From Agrococcus sediminis (GTDB taxonomy: Bacteria > Actinomycetota > Actinomycetes > Actinomycetales > Microbacteriaceae): a stretch of DNA of 64,000 bases. The notes under the pieces are model-generated. The model saw nothing but the letters and a program-made list of their open reading frames with translations. It made no database searches and had not been told where the DNA came from. The stretch is from NCBI RefSeq assembly GCF_007923295.1, contig NZ_VOIR01000016.1:62001-126000 (forward strand), in the 5' to 3' direction. Shown here in pieces: positions 46,106 through 54,999 of this stretch (within the stretch, counting starts at the first letter, position 1; each line of letters opens with the position of its first letter). Both the position numbers and the translations under genes were made by a program.

Positions 46106-47205
46106 CAGCCGTGGATCGTCCACTCGAAGTAGAACAGGCCCACCGCGGCTGCGACGAACAGTCCCGCGATGATCCAGAAGCGCACGACGATCGTGACCTC
46201 GGCCCATCCCTTGAGCTCGAAGTGGTGGTGCAGCGGCGTCATGAGGAACACGCGCTTGCCCCCGGTGGCCTTGAAGTAGGCGCGCTGCACGATGACGGAG
46301 CCGGTGACGATGATCGGCAGGCCCGCGATGAGCAGCAGCAGCAGGTGGGTGTCGGTCATGACCGCGAGGCCGGCGAGCGCGCCGCCGAGGGCGAGCGAGC
46401 CGACGTCGCCCATGAAGATCTGCGCGGGGCTCGTGTTCCACCAGAGGAACCCGATGAGCGCGCCGCAGAGCGTCGCCGCGAGCGTCGCGAGGTCGAGGGG
46501 CGCCGCGATCTCGTAGCAGCGGTAGAGGTTCTCCTCGGCGGAGCCGCCGGGTCGGCACGACTGGTTGGACTGCCAGAACGCGATGAAGGCGTAGCCGACC
46601 ATCGCGACGATCGTCGAGCCCGTGGCGAGGCCGTCGAGGCCGTCGGTCACGTTGACGGCGTTGGCGGCCGAGACGTTGATGATCGTGATCCAGAGCACGA
46701 AGAGGATGCCGCCGACCGCGCCCCACGGCGCGAGGTCGAGCCACGGGATGTCGCGCACGCCCGAGATCGTGACGTCGACGACGGGCCGGCCGTCGGGGCC
46801 AGCGGGCACGGTGATCGCGAGCACCGAGAAGAGCACCGACACGACGAGCTGGCCGGCGACCTTCGCCCAGCCGCCGAGGCCGAGCGAGCGCTGGTTCGAG
46901 ATCTTCAGGAAGTCGTCGACGAAGCCGACGGCGCCCATGCCGACGATGAGCAGCAGCACGAGCAGCACCGGCCAGGTCGGCGGGTCCTGCCCGATGAGCT
47001 TCCCGCCGAAGTAGCCGACGAGCGTCGCCACGATGAAGATGAGGCCGCCCATCGTGGGCGTGCCGCGCTTGACGTGGTGCGTCTGCGGGCCGTCGTCACG
47101 GATGAACTGGCCCCAGCCGATGCGCGTGAAGCCGCGCACGAACAGCGGCGTCGCGAGCAGCGACACCAGCAGCGCGATCGCGGCCGAGGCCAGCAGCACG
47201 AGCAT
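46105..47205 (-). CDS. mraY: MraY, phospho-MurNAc-pentapeptide translocase
   Basis: Forms lipid I by linking the UDP-linked precursor to undecaprenyl phosphate. The 366-residue membrane protein has ten helices and the family aspartate motifs: GFVDDFLKISNQRS, NVTDGLDGLATG and FMGDVGSLALGG, plus the histidine motif TPLHHHFELKGW. It overlaps both neighbours by one base (TGATG). Confidence 0.97.
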   Translation of the reverse strand: MLVLLASAAIALLVSLLATPLFVRGFTRIGWGQFIRDDGPQTHHVKRGTPTMGGLIFIVATLVGYFGGKLIGQDPPTWPVLLVLLLIVGMGAVGFVDDFLKISNQRSLGLGGWAKVAGQLVVSVLFSVLAITVPAGPDGRPVVDVTISGVRDIPWLDLAPWGAVGGILFVLWITIINVSAANAVNVTDGLDGLATGSTIVAMVGYAFIAFWQSNQSCRPGGSAEENLYRCYEIAAPLDLATLAATLCGALIGFLWWNTSPAQIFMGDVGSLALGGALAGLAVMTDTHLLLLLIAGLPIIVTGSVIVQRAYFKATGGKRVFLMTPLHHHFELKGWAEVTIVVRFWIIAGLFVAAAVGLFYFEWTIHG

Positions 47206-48608
47206 CAGACGCCCCCGATCCGGTCGCCGAGGTCCTTGAGGCCCGCCGACAGCGACGACTTGACGAGCACGACGTCGCCGGGCTCGAGGCTCGAGCGCAG
47301 CAGCGCCTCCGCCTGCTCCGCATCCTCCACCCAGACGGTGTCCTGGCCGAACGACGACTCGAGCTCGGCGGCGTCGTGGATGGCCTTCGCGCCGGTGCCG
47401 ACGACGACGAGCCGGTCGATGCGCACCCGCACGGCGAGCCTGCCGACGCGGTCGTGCTCCTCGGCCGACAGCGGCCCGAGCTCGCCCATCTCGCCGAGCA
47501 CCGCGACCGAGCGGCGAGCTGCCTGCCTCGTCATGTGCGCGAGCGATCGGAGGGCCGCGGCCATCGAGTCGGGGCTCGCGTTGTAGGCGTCGTTGATGAC
47601 GGTGATGCCGCCGCCGGGCTCGAGCAGCTCCATGCGCCAGCGCTCGGCGCGGGGCATCGTGCCGAGCGCGGCGATCGCGCGCTCGAGGTCGAGGCCGAGC
47701 GCGTCGGCCACCGTGAGCGCGGCGAGCGCGTTCATGACGTGGTGCTCGCCGAGGATGCGCAGGCGCAGCGGCCACGACTCGTCGCCGCGGTGGATCGTCG
47801 CGAGCGTGCCCTCGAGCGTCGACTCGACGTCGCTCGCCCAGAGCGTCGTCGGCTCGTCGGCCGGGCCGGGCTCGGTGCCGAACCAGGCGATGCGGGCGCG
47901 GGTCGCCGCGGCCATGCCGCGCACCCGCTCGTCGTCGCGGTTCAGCACGGCGACGTGGTGCTCGCCGAGGTCCTGCACCATCTCGGTCTTCGCCCGGGTC
48001 GTGGCCTCGACGCCGCCGAACGCCCCCGCGTGGGCGAGGCCGACCTTGAGGACGACGCCGAGGTCGGGATGCGCCATGGCCGTGAGGCGCGCGATGTCGC
48101 CCACGACGCTCGCGCCCATCTCGAGCACGAGGAAGCGGGTCGCCTCGTCGATGCGGAGCATCGTCATCGGCGCGCCGACCTCGTTGTTGAACGACTTGAC
48201 GGGGCTGACGGTCGGGCCGTGCTCCTCGAGGATCGCCTGCAGCATGTTCTTCGTCGTCGTCTTGCCGTTGGAGCCCGTGACGCCGATGACGGTCAGCTCG
48301 CCCGCCGCCCGCACGCGGCGGATGACCTCGGCGGCGAGCGCGCCGAGCGCGACGACGCCGTCGGCGACGACGACGTGCGGCACGTCCTGCTCGAGGGGCC
48401 GCTCGGCGACGACGAGCGCCGCGCCCGCGGCGAGCGCGGCGTCGACGAAGCGGTGCCCGTCGGTGACCTCTCCCGGCATCGCGAAGAACGCGCCGCCGGG
48501 CGTGACGAGGCGTGAGTCGGTCTCCACGGAGCCGGTGACGACCGCGTCTTCGCCGTGGAGCACGCCGCCCACGGCCTGTGCGATCTCGCTCGCGCGCATC
48601 CGGAGCAT
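47205..48608 (-). CDS. murF: UDP-MurNAc-tripeptide--D-Ala-D-Ala ligase
   Basis: Completes the pentapeptide precursor. The 467-residue protein has the ATP loop GVTGSNGKTTTKNML, NNEVGAPMT typical of MurF, FLVLEMGASVVGDIA, and INDAYNASPDSM. The ATG at 48608 overlaps the murE stop by one base; an internal ATG nine bases on is a less likely start. Confidence 0.97.
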   Translation of the reverse strand: MLRMRASEIAQAVGGVLHGEDAVVTGSVETDSRLVTPGGAFFAMPGEVTDGHRFVDAALAAGAALVVAERPLEQDVPHVVVADGVVALGALAAEVIRRVRAAGELTVIGVTGSNGKTTTKNMLQAILEEHGPTVSPVKSFNNEVGAPMTMLRIDEATRFLVLEMGASVVGDIARLTAMAHPDLGVVLKVGLAHAGAFGGVEATTRAKTEMVQDLGEHHVAVLNRDDERVRGMAAATRARIAWFGTEPGPADEPTTLWASDVESTLEGTLATIHRGDESWPLRLRILGEHHVMNALAALTVADALGLDLERAIAALGTMPRAERWRMELLEPGGGITVINDAYNASPDSMAAALRSLAHMTRQAARRSVAVLGEMGELGPLSAEEHDRVGRLAVRVRIDRLVVVGTGAKAIHDAAELESSFGQDTVWVEDAEQAEALLRSSLEPGDVVLVKSSLSAGLKDLGDRIGGV

Positions 48609-50182
48609 CAGTGCTGCTCCCGCCGCGCGAGGTCGTCGCGCACCGGCCAGCCGGCCTCCTGGAGCGCGCGGCGCGCCTCGTCGCGCGCGACGAACGCCTC
48701 GCGGACGCCGGCGACGTCGCGGTAGTCGGCGTCGCCCGGGCCCGCCCACAGCACGGTGTCGCCCGGGCCGGCGAGCTCGAGCGCGGCGCGGATCGCCGCC
48801 TCCTCGGGCGACGACTCGATGACGGGCTTGCCGCCGGCCGCCGCGCGCGCGCCGGCGAGCACCTGCGCGCGGATGGCCGCCGGGTCCTCGGTGCGGGGGT
48901 TGAAGTCGGTCACGACGACGGCGTCGGCGAGCTCGGCGGCGATGCGGCCCATGTCGGCGCGCTTCGTGGCGTCGCGGTCGCCGTCGGCGCCGAAGAGCAT
49001 GATGAGCCGGCCCTCGGTGACGCGGCGGAGCGCCTCGAGCGTCTGCGCGAACGCGTCGGGGCTGTGGCCGTAGTCGACGAACACGGCGGGCCCTTCCTCG
49101 CCGGAGACCCGCTCGATGCGGCCGGGCAGCGTGCTGCGCATGCCGCGGTCGATCACCTCGGCGATCGCCTCGAGCTCGAAGCCCGCCTCGACGAGCATGA
49201 GGATCGCGATCGCCGCGTCGACCGCCATGTGGCGGCCGATGAACGGCACCTGCACCTCGATCGCGCCGCCGTCGATGCCGGTGAGGGTGAACGACGTCGA
49301 GGTCGGCGTCTCCTCCCAGATGTCGACGTGCCAGTCGGCCTGGCGCTGGGGATCGCTCGAGAGCGTCGTGACGGGGATGCGGCTGCGCTCGGCGACGCGC
49401 ACGCCCCAGTCGCCGTCGACGCACACGACGCCGCGCTCGGCGCGGTCGGGCGTGAAGAGCTCGAGCTTCACGTCGAAGTACGCCTCCATGGAGCCGTAGT
49501 CGTCGAGGTGGTCGTGGCTGAGGTTCGTGAACGCGACGACGTCGAAGCGCACGCCGTCGACGCGGTGCCGCTCGAGCGCCTGCGCGCTCACCTCGAGCAC
49601 GGCGGCGCGCACGCCCGCCTCGCGCATCCGGGCGAGGAGCGCGTGCAGCTCGCTCGCCTCGGGCGTCGTGAGCTTCGAGGTGACGACGAGGTCGCCCACG
49701 TGCCGCTCGGCCGTGGTCGACAGGCCCGTGACGAAGCCGAGGTCGGCGAGCAGCCCCTCGAGCATGAAGGAGGTGGAGGTCTTGCCGTTGGTGCCCGTGA
49801 TGCCGAAGAGCTTCGGCGGCTGCTCCTCGGTGCGGTACACCCACGCGGCGATCTCGCCGAGCGCCGCGCGCGGGTCGTCGACGACGATCACCGGCACGTC
49901 GGCCTCGACGACGCCTGCGCCGGCGGGGTCGGTGACCACGGCGACCGCGCCGCGCTCGACGGCGCCGGCGGCGAACTCGGCGCCGTGCCGGTGGGCGCCC
50001 GGCAGCGCGGCGAAGATGTCGCCGGGCTGCACGTCGGAGGAGTCGATCGTGATGCCCGTCACCTCGACGCCGTCGAGGTCGTCGCGCTCCTCGAGCTCGA
50101 ACGCCTCCACGAGGCCGGTGAGGGGCCTCGGTGCGGGATGCTCCGGTCGCAGGATCCTCGGGGTCACGCCCGCCACGGACAT
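48608..50182 (-). CDS. murE: UDP-MurNAc-dipeptide ligase MurE (third-residue specificity uncertain)
   Basis: Adds the third residue of the stem peptide. The 524-residue protein has the ATP loop GITGTNGKTSTSFML and KRADMGRIA. The specificity loop reads DFNPR at residues 426-430, not the DNPR of meso-DAP enzymes, so the added diamine may differ; Microbacteriaceae walls often contain unusual residues such as diaminobutyrate, ornithine or lysine. ATG at 50182 directly follows GAGGAGAGG. It starts 29 bp after the ftsI stop. Confidence 0.95.
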   Translation of the reverse strand: MSVAGVTPRILRPEHPAPRPLTGLVEAFELEERDDLDGVEVTGITIDSSDVQPGDIFAALPGAHRHGAEFAAGAVERGAVAVVTDPAGAGVVEADVPVIVVDDPRAALGEIAAWVYRTEEQPPKLFGITGTNGKTSTSFMLEGLLADLGFVTGLSTTAERHVGDLVVTSKLTTPEASELHALLARMREAGVRAAVLEVSAQALERHRVDGVRFDVVAFTNLSHDHLDDYGSMEAYFDVKLELFTPDRAERGVVCVDGDWGVRVAERSRIPVTTLSSDPQRQADWHVDIWEETPTSTSFTLTGIDGGAIEVQVPFIGRHMAVDAAIAILMLVEAGFELEAIAEVIDRGMRSTLPGRIERVSGEEGPAVFVDYGHSPDAFAQTLEALRRVTEGRLIMLFGADGDRDATKRADMGRIAAELADAVVVTDFNPRTEDPAAIRAQVLAGARAAAGGKPVIESSPEEAAIRAALELAGPGDTVLWAGPGDADYRDVAGVREAFVARDEARRALQEAGWPVRDDLARREQH

Positions 50183-50211
50183 CCTCTCCTCAGTGCTCAG
50201 GTGTCGCTTGC

Positions 50212-51999
50212 TCAGTCCGCGGTCCACTCGAGCGGGACCTCCGGCGGCTGGGTGGTGCTCGGAGGGATGTCGTAGTGGCGGATCAGGAGGTTCACCATAT
50301 CGTGGAAGGCGGGGATGGCCCCCGCGCTGGTGCGCAGCGTCTGCGGGCTGTCGTACATGGTCACGACCACGTACTGGGGGTCGTCGACCGGGAAGACGCC
50401 GGCGACCGAGATCATCATGCGGTCGGGGTCGTAGCCCCCGCCGTTCTCGTACGCCATCTGCGCGGTGCCGGTCTTCGCGGCGATGCGGTAGCCGTCGATC
50501 GGGAACGTGTCGTAGCCGTAGTCGGTGACGACGTTCTCGAGCACCTCGAGCGTCTGCCGGGCGGTGGCGTCGGTGACGACGCGCTCCCCCTGCCCCTGCT
50601 CGGGACGGGTCACCTCTCCCGCCGCATCGGTGCAGCCCTCGATGAGCCGCGCCGGCAGGTGCACGCCGCCGTTCGCGAGCGCCTGGTAGGCCGAGGCGAT
50701 CTGGATGGGCGTCGTCGCGATGCCCTGCCCGAAGAGCACGTTGAGGCTCGTCTGGGGGTCGAGCGCGGAGGCGTCGCGGAGCGGCACCGACTGCTCGCCG
50801 GCGAACCCGACGGCGGTCTGCTCGCCGAAGCCGAAGCGGTCGAGGTACTCGAAGTAGTCGCCGCGATCCATCTGCTCGGCGAGCCGCACCATGCCGGAGT
50901 TCGACGAGTTCACCAGGATGCCGGCGGCCGTCCACTGCTCGACGGGGTGCGAGGAGGCGTCGCGCACGCGCACGCCCGGTGCCGTGTACGTCCACGGCAC
51001 GCTCAGCTCGTCCCTCGGCGTGATGAGCCCGAGGTCGAGCATCGCCGCGAAGGAGAAGGTCTTGAAGATCGAGCCGGGCTCGTAGGCGGCCGTGAAGGCG
51101 CGGGAGCCGCGGTCCTGCTGCTCAGAGGACGACGGGTCGTTCGGGTCGACCGTCGGCGACTCGGCGACCGCCACGATGCTGCCGTCGGTTCGCATCACGA
51201 TGCTCGTGCCGCTGCGCGCACGCAGCTGCGTCGTGTACTGCGCGGTGAGCTGCTGCACCTGGTACTGCACGTCGCTGTCGATCGTGAGCTCGACGGTGCC
51301 GCCGTCGACGGCCGGCTCGGTCAGCATCGAGCCCGGGATGGGCGTGCCGTCGGCCGAGCGGTCGAAGACGCGGCTGCCGGGCTCCGAGGCGAGGCACTCG
51401 TCCTGGCTGCGCTCGATGCCCGCGAGCGGCTCGCTCTGGCCCATGAAGCCGACGAGGTTGCCGGCGACGGAGCCCGCCGGGTACAGGCGCTGCGGGTTGA
51501 GGCGCAGGTACACGTACGGCAGGTCGAGCGCCTGCACCGCCTCGAACTGCTCGACGTCGAGCCCGCTCGAGAGCATGAGGTAGTCGGAATCGGGGTTGCG
51601 CTCGAGCTCGGCGTAGATGCGCGCCTGCAGGTCGAGCGGGTCGTCGCCGGTGATGCGGCCGATCTCGGTGAGCGCGTCGCCGACGGTCACGACCGCCTCG
51701 ACGCCGTCGAGGTCGGGCTGGAGGTCCCGCGTGTACCGCGGCGACACCGTGAGGTCCCAGCGGTCGACGCTCTCGGCGAGCACGGTGCCCGTCGAGTCGA
51801 CGATCGGCCCGCGCGTGCCGAAGATGGTCTGCGAGACGCCGCGGCGCCCATCCGCCTCGGCGTTGAGCGCCTCGGCGCGCACGAGCTGGATGTCGGCGAG
51901 GCGCACGACGAACCCCGCGAGCATCGCGAAGGTGAGCACGGCGATGATCGTCGTCCGCACGCGGTCGCGACTCCGGTTCCGCTTGGCGACCACGGGCAC
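50212..51999 (-). CDS. ftsI: FtsI, septal class B penicillin-binding protein
   Basis: Transpeptidase that cross-links septal peptidoglycan with FtsW. The 595-residue protein has one N-terminal membrane helix (about 15-35, TTIIAVLTFAMLAGFVVRLA), the dimerisation domain (about 45-240) and the transpeptidase motifs GSIFKTF (SxxK), NSSNSG (SxN) and AAKTGTAQM (KTG). No PASTA domain follows. GTG at 51999; the alternative GTG at 51993 would remove two residues. Confidence 0.96.
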   Translation of the reverse strand: MPVVAKRNRSRDRVRTTIIAVLTFAMLAGFVVRLADIQLVRAEALNAEADGRRGVSQTIFGTRGPIVDSTGTVLAESVDRWDLTVSPRYTRDLQPDLDGVEAVVTVGDALTEIGRITGDDPLDLQARIYAELERNPDSDYLMLSSGLDVEQFEAVQALDLPYVYLRLNPQRLYPAGSVAGNLVGFMGQSEPLAGIERSQDECLASEPGSRVFDRSADGTPIPGSMLTEPAVDGGTVELTIDSDVQYQVQQLTAQYTTQLRARSGTSIVMRTDGSIVAVAESPTVDPNDPSSSEQQDRGSRAFTAAYEPGSIFKTFSFAAMLDLGLITPRDELSVPWTYTAPGVRVRDASSHPVEQWTAAGILVNSSNSGMVRLAEQMDRGDYFEYLDRFGFGEQTAVGFAGEQSVPLRDASALDPQTSLNVLFGQGIATTPIQIASAYQALANGGVHLPARLIEGCTDAAGEVTRPEQGQGERVVTDATARQTLEVLENVVTDYGYDTFPIDGYRIAAKTGTAQMAYENGGGYDPDRMMISVAGVFPVDDPQYVVVTMYDSPQTLRTSAGAIPAFHDMVNLLIRHYDIPPSTTQPPEVPLEWTAD

Positions 52000-52087
52000 C
52001 TCCGCTCCATTCCGCTCGCATCGCGAGCCTCGATCAGGTCGTCAGCACGGTATCGGCGCCCCGGCTGCTCGCCCGGCCGCCACGCCC

Positions 52088-52759
52088 TCAGCCGCCGGCG
52101 TTGGCCTCGGCGGGCAGCAGCGTGCCCGGGGCGGGCTGCTGCGGCTGCTGCGGCTGCCCGGCCTGCTCGGCCTGCGCCACGGTCGGGTCGCCGGAGAAGG
52201 GCGACTCGCCCGCAGGCAGCAGCATGCCCGGGTAGGGCCTCGCCGCCTCGACCTGCGCCTGCTGCACGGCGGCGGCCGCCTGCGGCTGCTCGGTGAGGAG
52301 GGAGTTCGGCACATACATGCCGAAGCGGTCGAGCGCGGGCGCCTGCATGTGCAGCGCGTCGGGCCCGCCCGCGGTCGCGGTGCCGGCGATCGTGAGGAAC
52401 TGCGAGGGCTGGCCGGCGAGCATGCCGAGCTCGTCGGCGGCGACGGCGATGTGCTGCGGGGACGCGAGCACCGCGACGTCCTCGGCGAGCATCTGCTCGG
52501 CGCGCGCGAGGGTCGTCGACTGCACCTGCAGGTCGCTCAGCCGGTATGCGCCCTCGCTGATGACGACCGACAGGCCGAGCTGCGCGCACACGATGCCGGC
52601 GAGCCCGGTGAGCGCGACGGCCCCGTGCACGAGGCGCGGCGCTCGGCGCGGCGCGATCGCGGGCAGGGGCAGCGCGCGCAGGTGCCGCTCGGGCTCGCCC
52701 TGGCGCTCCGGGTGGCGCTGGGGCTGGGCGTGCAGGTCGACGATGGCTGCGGTGGTCAT
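52088..52759 (-). CDS. ftsL: FtsL-like cell division protein
   Basis: A 223-residue bitopic protein in the standard ftsL position between rsmH and ftsI. A cytoplasmic basic region (about 1-45) precedes one membrane helix (about 46-70, GAVALTGLAGIVCAQLGLSV), then the expected short coiled-coil-like stretch (about 75-115). The last third (about 150-223) is an Ala/Gln/Pro-rich tail with repeated QPQQPQQP, much longer than usual FtsL. Identity rests on position and topology, since FtsL sequences are poorly conserved. The ATG overlaps the rsmH stop by four bases. Confidence 0.75.
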   Translation of the reverse strand: MTTAAIVDLHAQPQRHPERQGEPERHLRALPLPAIAPRRAPRLVHGAVALTGLAGIVCAQLGLSVVISEGAYRLSDLQVQSTTLARAEQMLAEDVAVLASPQHIAVAADELGMLAGQPSQFLTIAGTATAGGPDALHMQAPALDRFGMYVPNSLLTEQPQAAAAVQQAQVEAARPYPGMLLPAGESPFSGDPTVAQAEQAGQPQQPQQPAPGTLLPAEANAGG

Positions 52760-53742
52760 GCCAGCTCCTCCGGGATCGAGGCGGGTCGGATGCGCTGCGC
52801 CGCACGGAGGCGGACGGGTGCCGATCGGGGGTTGGCCGCGCGCTCGTCCTCATCGGCGAGCTCGGCGCCGCGCACGAGCAGCCGCAGCTGCGGCGCGTGC
52901 TCGGGCAGCTCGGCGGGCAGGTCGAGCGGCGCCGTCGAGGAGGCGGCGGCCTGCAGGGCGCGCTTGACGATGCGGTCCTCGAGCGACTGGTACGCGAGCA
53001 CGACGATGCGCCCGCCGACCGCGAGCGCGGCGATCGCCGCCGGCATCGTGCGCTCGAGGATCGCGAGCTCCTGGTTGACCTCGATGCGCAGCGCCTGGAA
53101 CACGCGCTTCGCGGGGTGGCCCTGGTTCGAGAGCGCGCGCGGCGTCGCCGCCTGCAGGATGTCGACCAGCTGCGCAGAGGTCTCGATCGGGGCCGTCGCC
53201 CGTGCGGCCACGATGGCGCGCGCGTAGCGGTCGGCGAGCTTCTCGTCGCCGTACTCGCGGAAGAGGCGCGACAGCTCGCGGTCGCTGCGCTCGGCGAGGA
53301 TCGAGGCGGCGGTCACGTCGCCGGACTGCCCCATGCGCATGTCGAGCGGCGCGTCCTTCGCGTAGGCGAAGCCGCGGTCGGCGGCGTCGAGCTGCAGGCT
53401 CGAGACGCCGAGGTCGAGCAGGATGCCGTCGACGAGCCGCACGCCGGCGGCCTCGGCCGCGAGGTCGATGCGGTCGTAGGTGGTCTGCACCGGCACGAAG
53501 CGGTCGCCGAAGCGCGCGAGCCGCGCGCCGGCGAGCCGGATGGCGTCGGGGTCGCGGTCTATGCCGGCGACCACGAGCGTCGGGTGCGCGGCCAGCAGCG
53601 CCTCGGTGTGGCCGCCCATGCCGAGCGTGCCGTCGACGACGACGGGCGTGCGGCCCGCCTCGACGGCGGCGGCGATCGCCGGGGCGAGCAGCTCGAGCGT
53701 GCGCTCGAGCATCACGGGGGTGTGGAGGTCGGATGCGTCCAT
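52756..53742 (-). CDS. rsmH: 16S rRNA (cytosine-1402-N4)-methyltransferase
   Basis: Methylates C1402 in the ribosome P site using S-adenosylmethionine. The 328-residue protein starts with HTPVMLERTLELL, has the SAM site DGTLGMGGHTEALL, GIDRDPDAI, and DGILLDLGVSSLQLD. ATG at 53742 is chosen as the residue just before the conserved start; the in-frame extension to 53778 has no support. It is second in the dcw cluster after mraZ. Confidence 0.96.
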   Translation of the reverse strand: MDASDLHTPVMLERTLELLAPAIAAAVEAGRTPVVVDGTLGMGGHTEALLAAHPTLVVAGIDRDPDAIRLAGARLARFGDRFVPVQTTYDRIDLAAEAAGVRLVDGILLDLGVSSLQLDAADRGFAYAKDAPLDMRMGQSGDVTAASILAERSDRELSRLFREYGDEKLADRYARAIVAARATAPIETSAQLVDILQAATPRALSNQGHPAKRVFQALRIEVNQELAILERTMPAAIAALAVGGRIVVLAYQSLEDRIVKRALQAAASSTAPLDLPAELPEHAPQLRLLVRGAELADEDERAANPRSAPVRLRAAQRIRPASIPEELA

Positions 53743-53838
53743 GTCGTTCCCTGCTCCGTCCCGGTCCCTGATCCCCATCCGTTCGACGCGCCGCCGGGGA
53801 AGTGCGGCGCGGCGGACAGCTGGGGGTCACGAGCCGGG

Positions 53839-54270
53839 TCAGAAGATGCCGGGGATCACCTCCTCCGTGGTGCTCGCGAAGTCGGCCTCCTTGGCCGCGT
53901 AGTACTCGTTCCAGGCCTCGGTGTCCCAGATCTCGGCCCGCGTGCCCGCCCCGATGACGGTGAGCTCGCGACCGAGGCCCGCGTACTCGCGCAGGTTGGC
54001 CGGGATCGTGACGCGGTGCTGGCTGTCGGGCTGCTCGCTCGACGCGCCGGAGAGGAACAGGCGCAGGAAGTCGCGCGCCGCCGACGAGGTCAGCGGCGCC
54101 TGGCGGATCTGCTCGTGCACCCGCTCGAACTCGCGCACCGAGAAGACGTAGATGCAGCGCTCCTGCCCGCGGGTGAGGACGAGGCCGCCCTCGAGCTCCT
54201 GCCGGAACCGGGCGGGGAGGATGACGCGGCCCTTGTCGTCGAGCTTGGGCGTGTGGGTGCCGAGGAACAC
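53839..54270 (-). CDS. mraZ: MraZ, transcriptional regulator of the dcw cluster
   Basis: AbrB-fold DNA-binding protein of 143 residues with two SpoVT/AbrB repeats: [17 protein letters not shown] (about 10-26) and [18 protein letters not shown] (about 81-98). It binds repeated boxes in its own promoter, and three such boxes lie 56-80 bases upstream of the start. GTG at 54270 with AGAGGGGG upstream. First gene of the dcw cluster; about 97 bp separate it from rsmH. Confidence 0.96.
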   Translation of the reverse strand: MFLGTHTPKLDDKGRVILPARFRQELEGGLVLTRGQERCIYVFSVREFERVHEQIRQAPLTSSAARDFLRLFLSGASSEQPDSQHRVTIPANLREYAGLGRELTVIGAGTRAEIWDTEAWNEYYAAKEADFASTTEEVIPGIF

Positions 54271-54325
54271 ATCGCCCCCTCTCGTCCGGCCTGCGAGCAG
54301 TTGCGTCGGATCCTTCCGACTTCCT

Positions 54326-54349
54326 CCACTCTACTCCACTCGCCGCCAC
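54326..54349 (-). promoter_or_regulatory. MraZ box: three direct repeats at 10-bp spacing
   Basis: On the minus strand GTGGCGGCGA, GTGGAGTAGA and GTGGAGGAAG follow one another; the conserved GTGG words end at 54346, 54336 and 54326, exactly one helical turn apart. This fits the known three-repeat MraZ operator architecture. Confidence 0.75.
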
Positions 54350-54443
54350 AAATCTCGAGAATCTGTCCACGACTCGCCCGAGTCGCCAGGAATGGCAAGG
54401 GATGCGGCGGTGGAGGGCTTTCGACGCCCTGTCGGCGCGCAGA

Positions 54444-54474
54444 CGCCCCGGGCGCGGCGAGCGCGCCCGGGGCG
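54444..54474 (-). terminator. Terminator hairpin 2 after the DUF3040 gene
   Basis: CGCCCCGGGCGCG pairs perfectly with CGCGCCCGGGGCG (13 bp, five-base loop). It lies between the DUF3040 gene and mraZ and is likely to block readthrough into the dcw cluster. Confidence 0.6.
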
Positions 54475-54494
54475 GCTGCGGGAGGCGAAGAGAA

Positions 54495-54520
54495 AGGGCC
54501 GACTCTCTCGAGTCGACCCT
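54495..54520 (-). terminator. Terminator hairpin 1 after the DUF3040 gene
   Basis: AGGGCCGACTC and GAGTCGACCCT pair with one mismatch over a TCTC loop, about 37 bases past the DUF3040 stop codon and followed on the minus strand by TTTCTCTTCG. Confidence 0.65.
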
Positions 54521-54556
54521 GGGGTGGAGCGCGGTGGAGGCCGCCGCGGCGGAGGC

Positions 54557-54937
54557 TCAGCCCCGCTGGTTGCGGTCGTCCCACTCCTGCGCGAGGCGGT
54601 CCATGAGGTTGGGGCCCTGCTTCGCCGACGCCGGGCCCTCGCTGGGCCGCGCGCCGGGCGCGACGTCGTCGCCGGTCGCGGGCTTCGACGCGGACAGCGC
54701 CCACAGCGCACCGGCGACGGCGATGCCGAAGCCGAGGACGCCGAGGACGGCGAGCTTCATCGACACGCCCACCACGATGAGCACGAGCCCGATCGCGATG
54801 CCGAGGACGCCGACGGCGACCTTCGTGTAGTCGACCGTGCGCGGACCGCTCGAGGCGGTGACGATGTCGGCCTCGTGCTTGTAGAGATTGCGCTCCATCT
54901 CGTCGAGCAGTCGCTGCTCGTGCTCGGAGAGGCCCAT
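54557..54937 (-). CDS. DUF3040-family membrane protein
   Basis: A 126-residue actinobacterial protein of unknown function. It starts with the family signature MGLSEHEQRLLDEMERNLY, has two adjacent membrane helices at about 39-58 and 62-84, and ends in a charged, Pro/Gly-rich tail. It is regularly found next to mraZ in actinobacteria, which suggests a link to envelope growth, but no activity is known. ATG at 54937. Confidence 0.88.
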   Translation of the reverse strand: MGLSEHEQRLLDEMERNLYKHEADIVTASSGPRTVDYTKVAVGVLGIAIGLVLIVVGVSMKLAVLGVLGFGIAVAGALWALSASKPATGDDVAPGARPSEGPASAKQGPNLMDRLAQEWDDRNQRG

Positions 54938-54999
54938 CTCGCACCCCCTTCGCTCGACCGGTGCGGATGGCCAGTGTACGCGCTGTCGCTGTCAATAGC

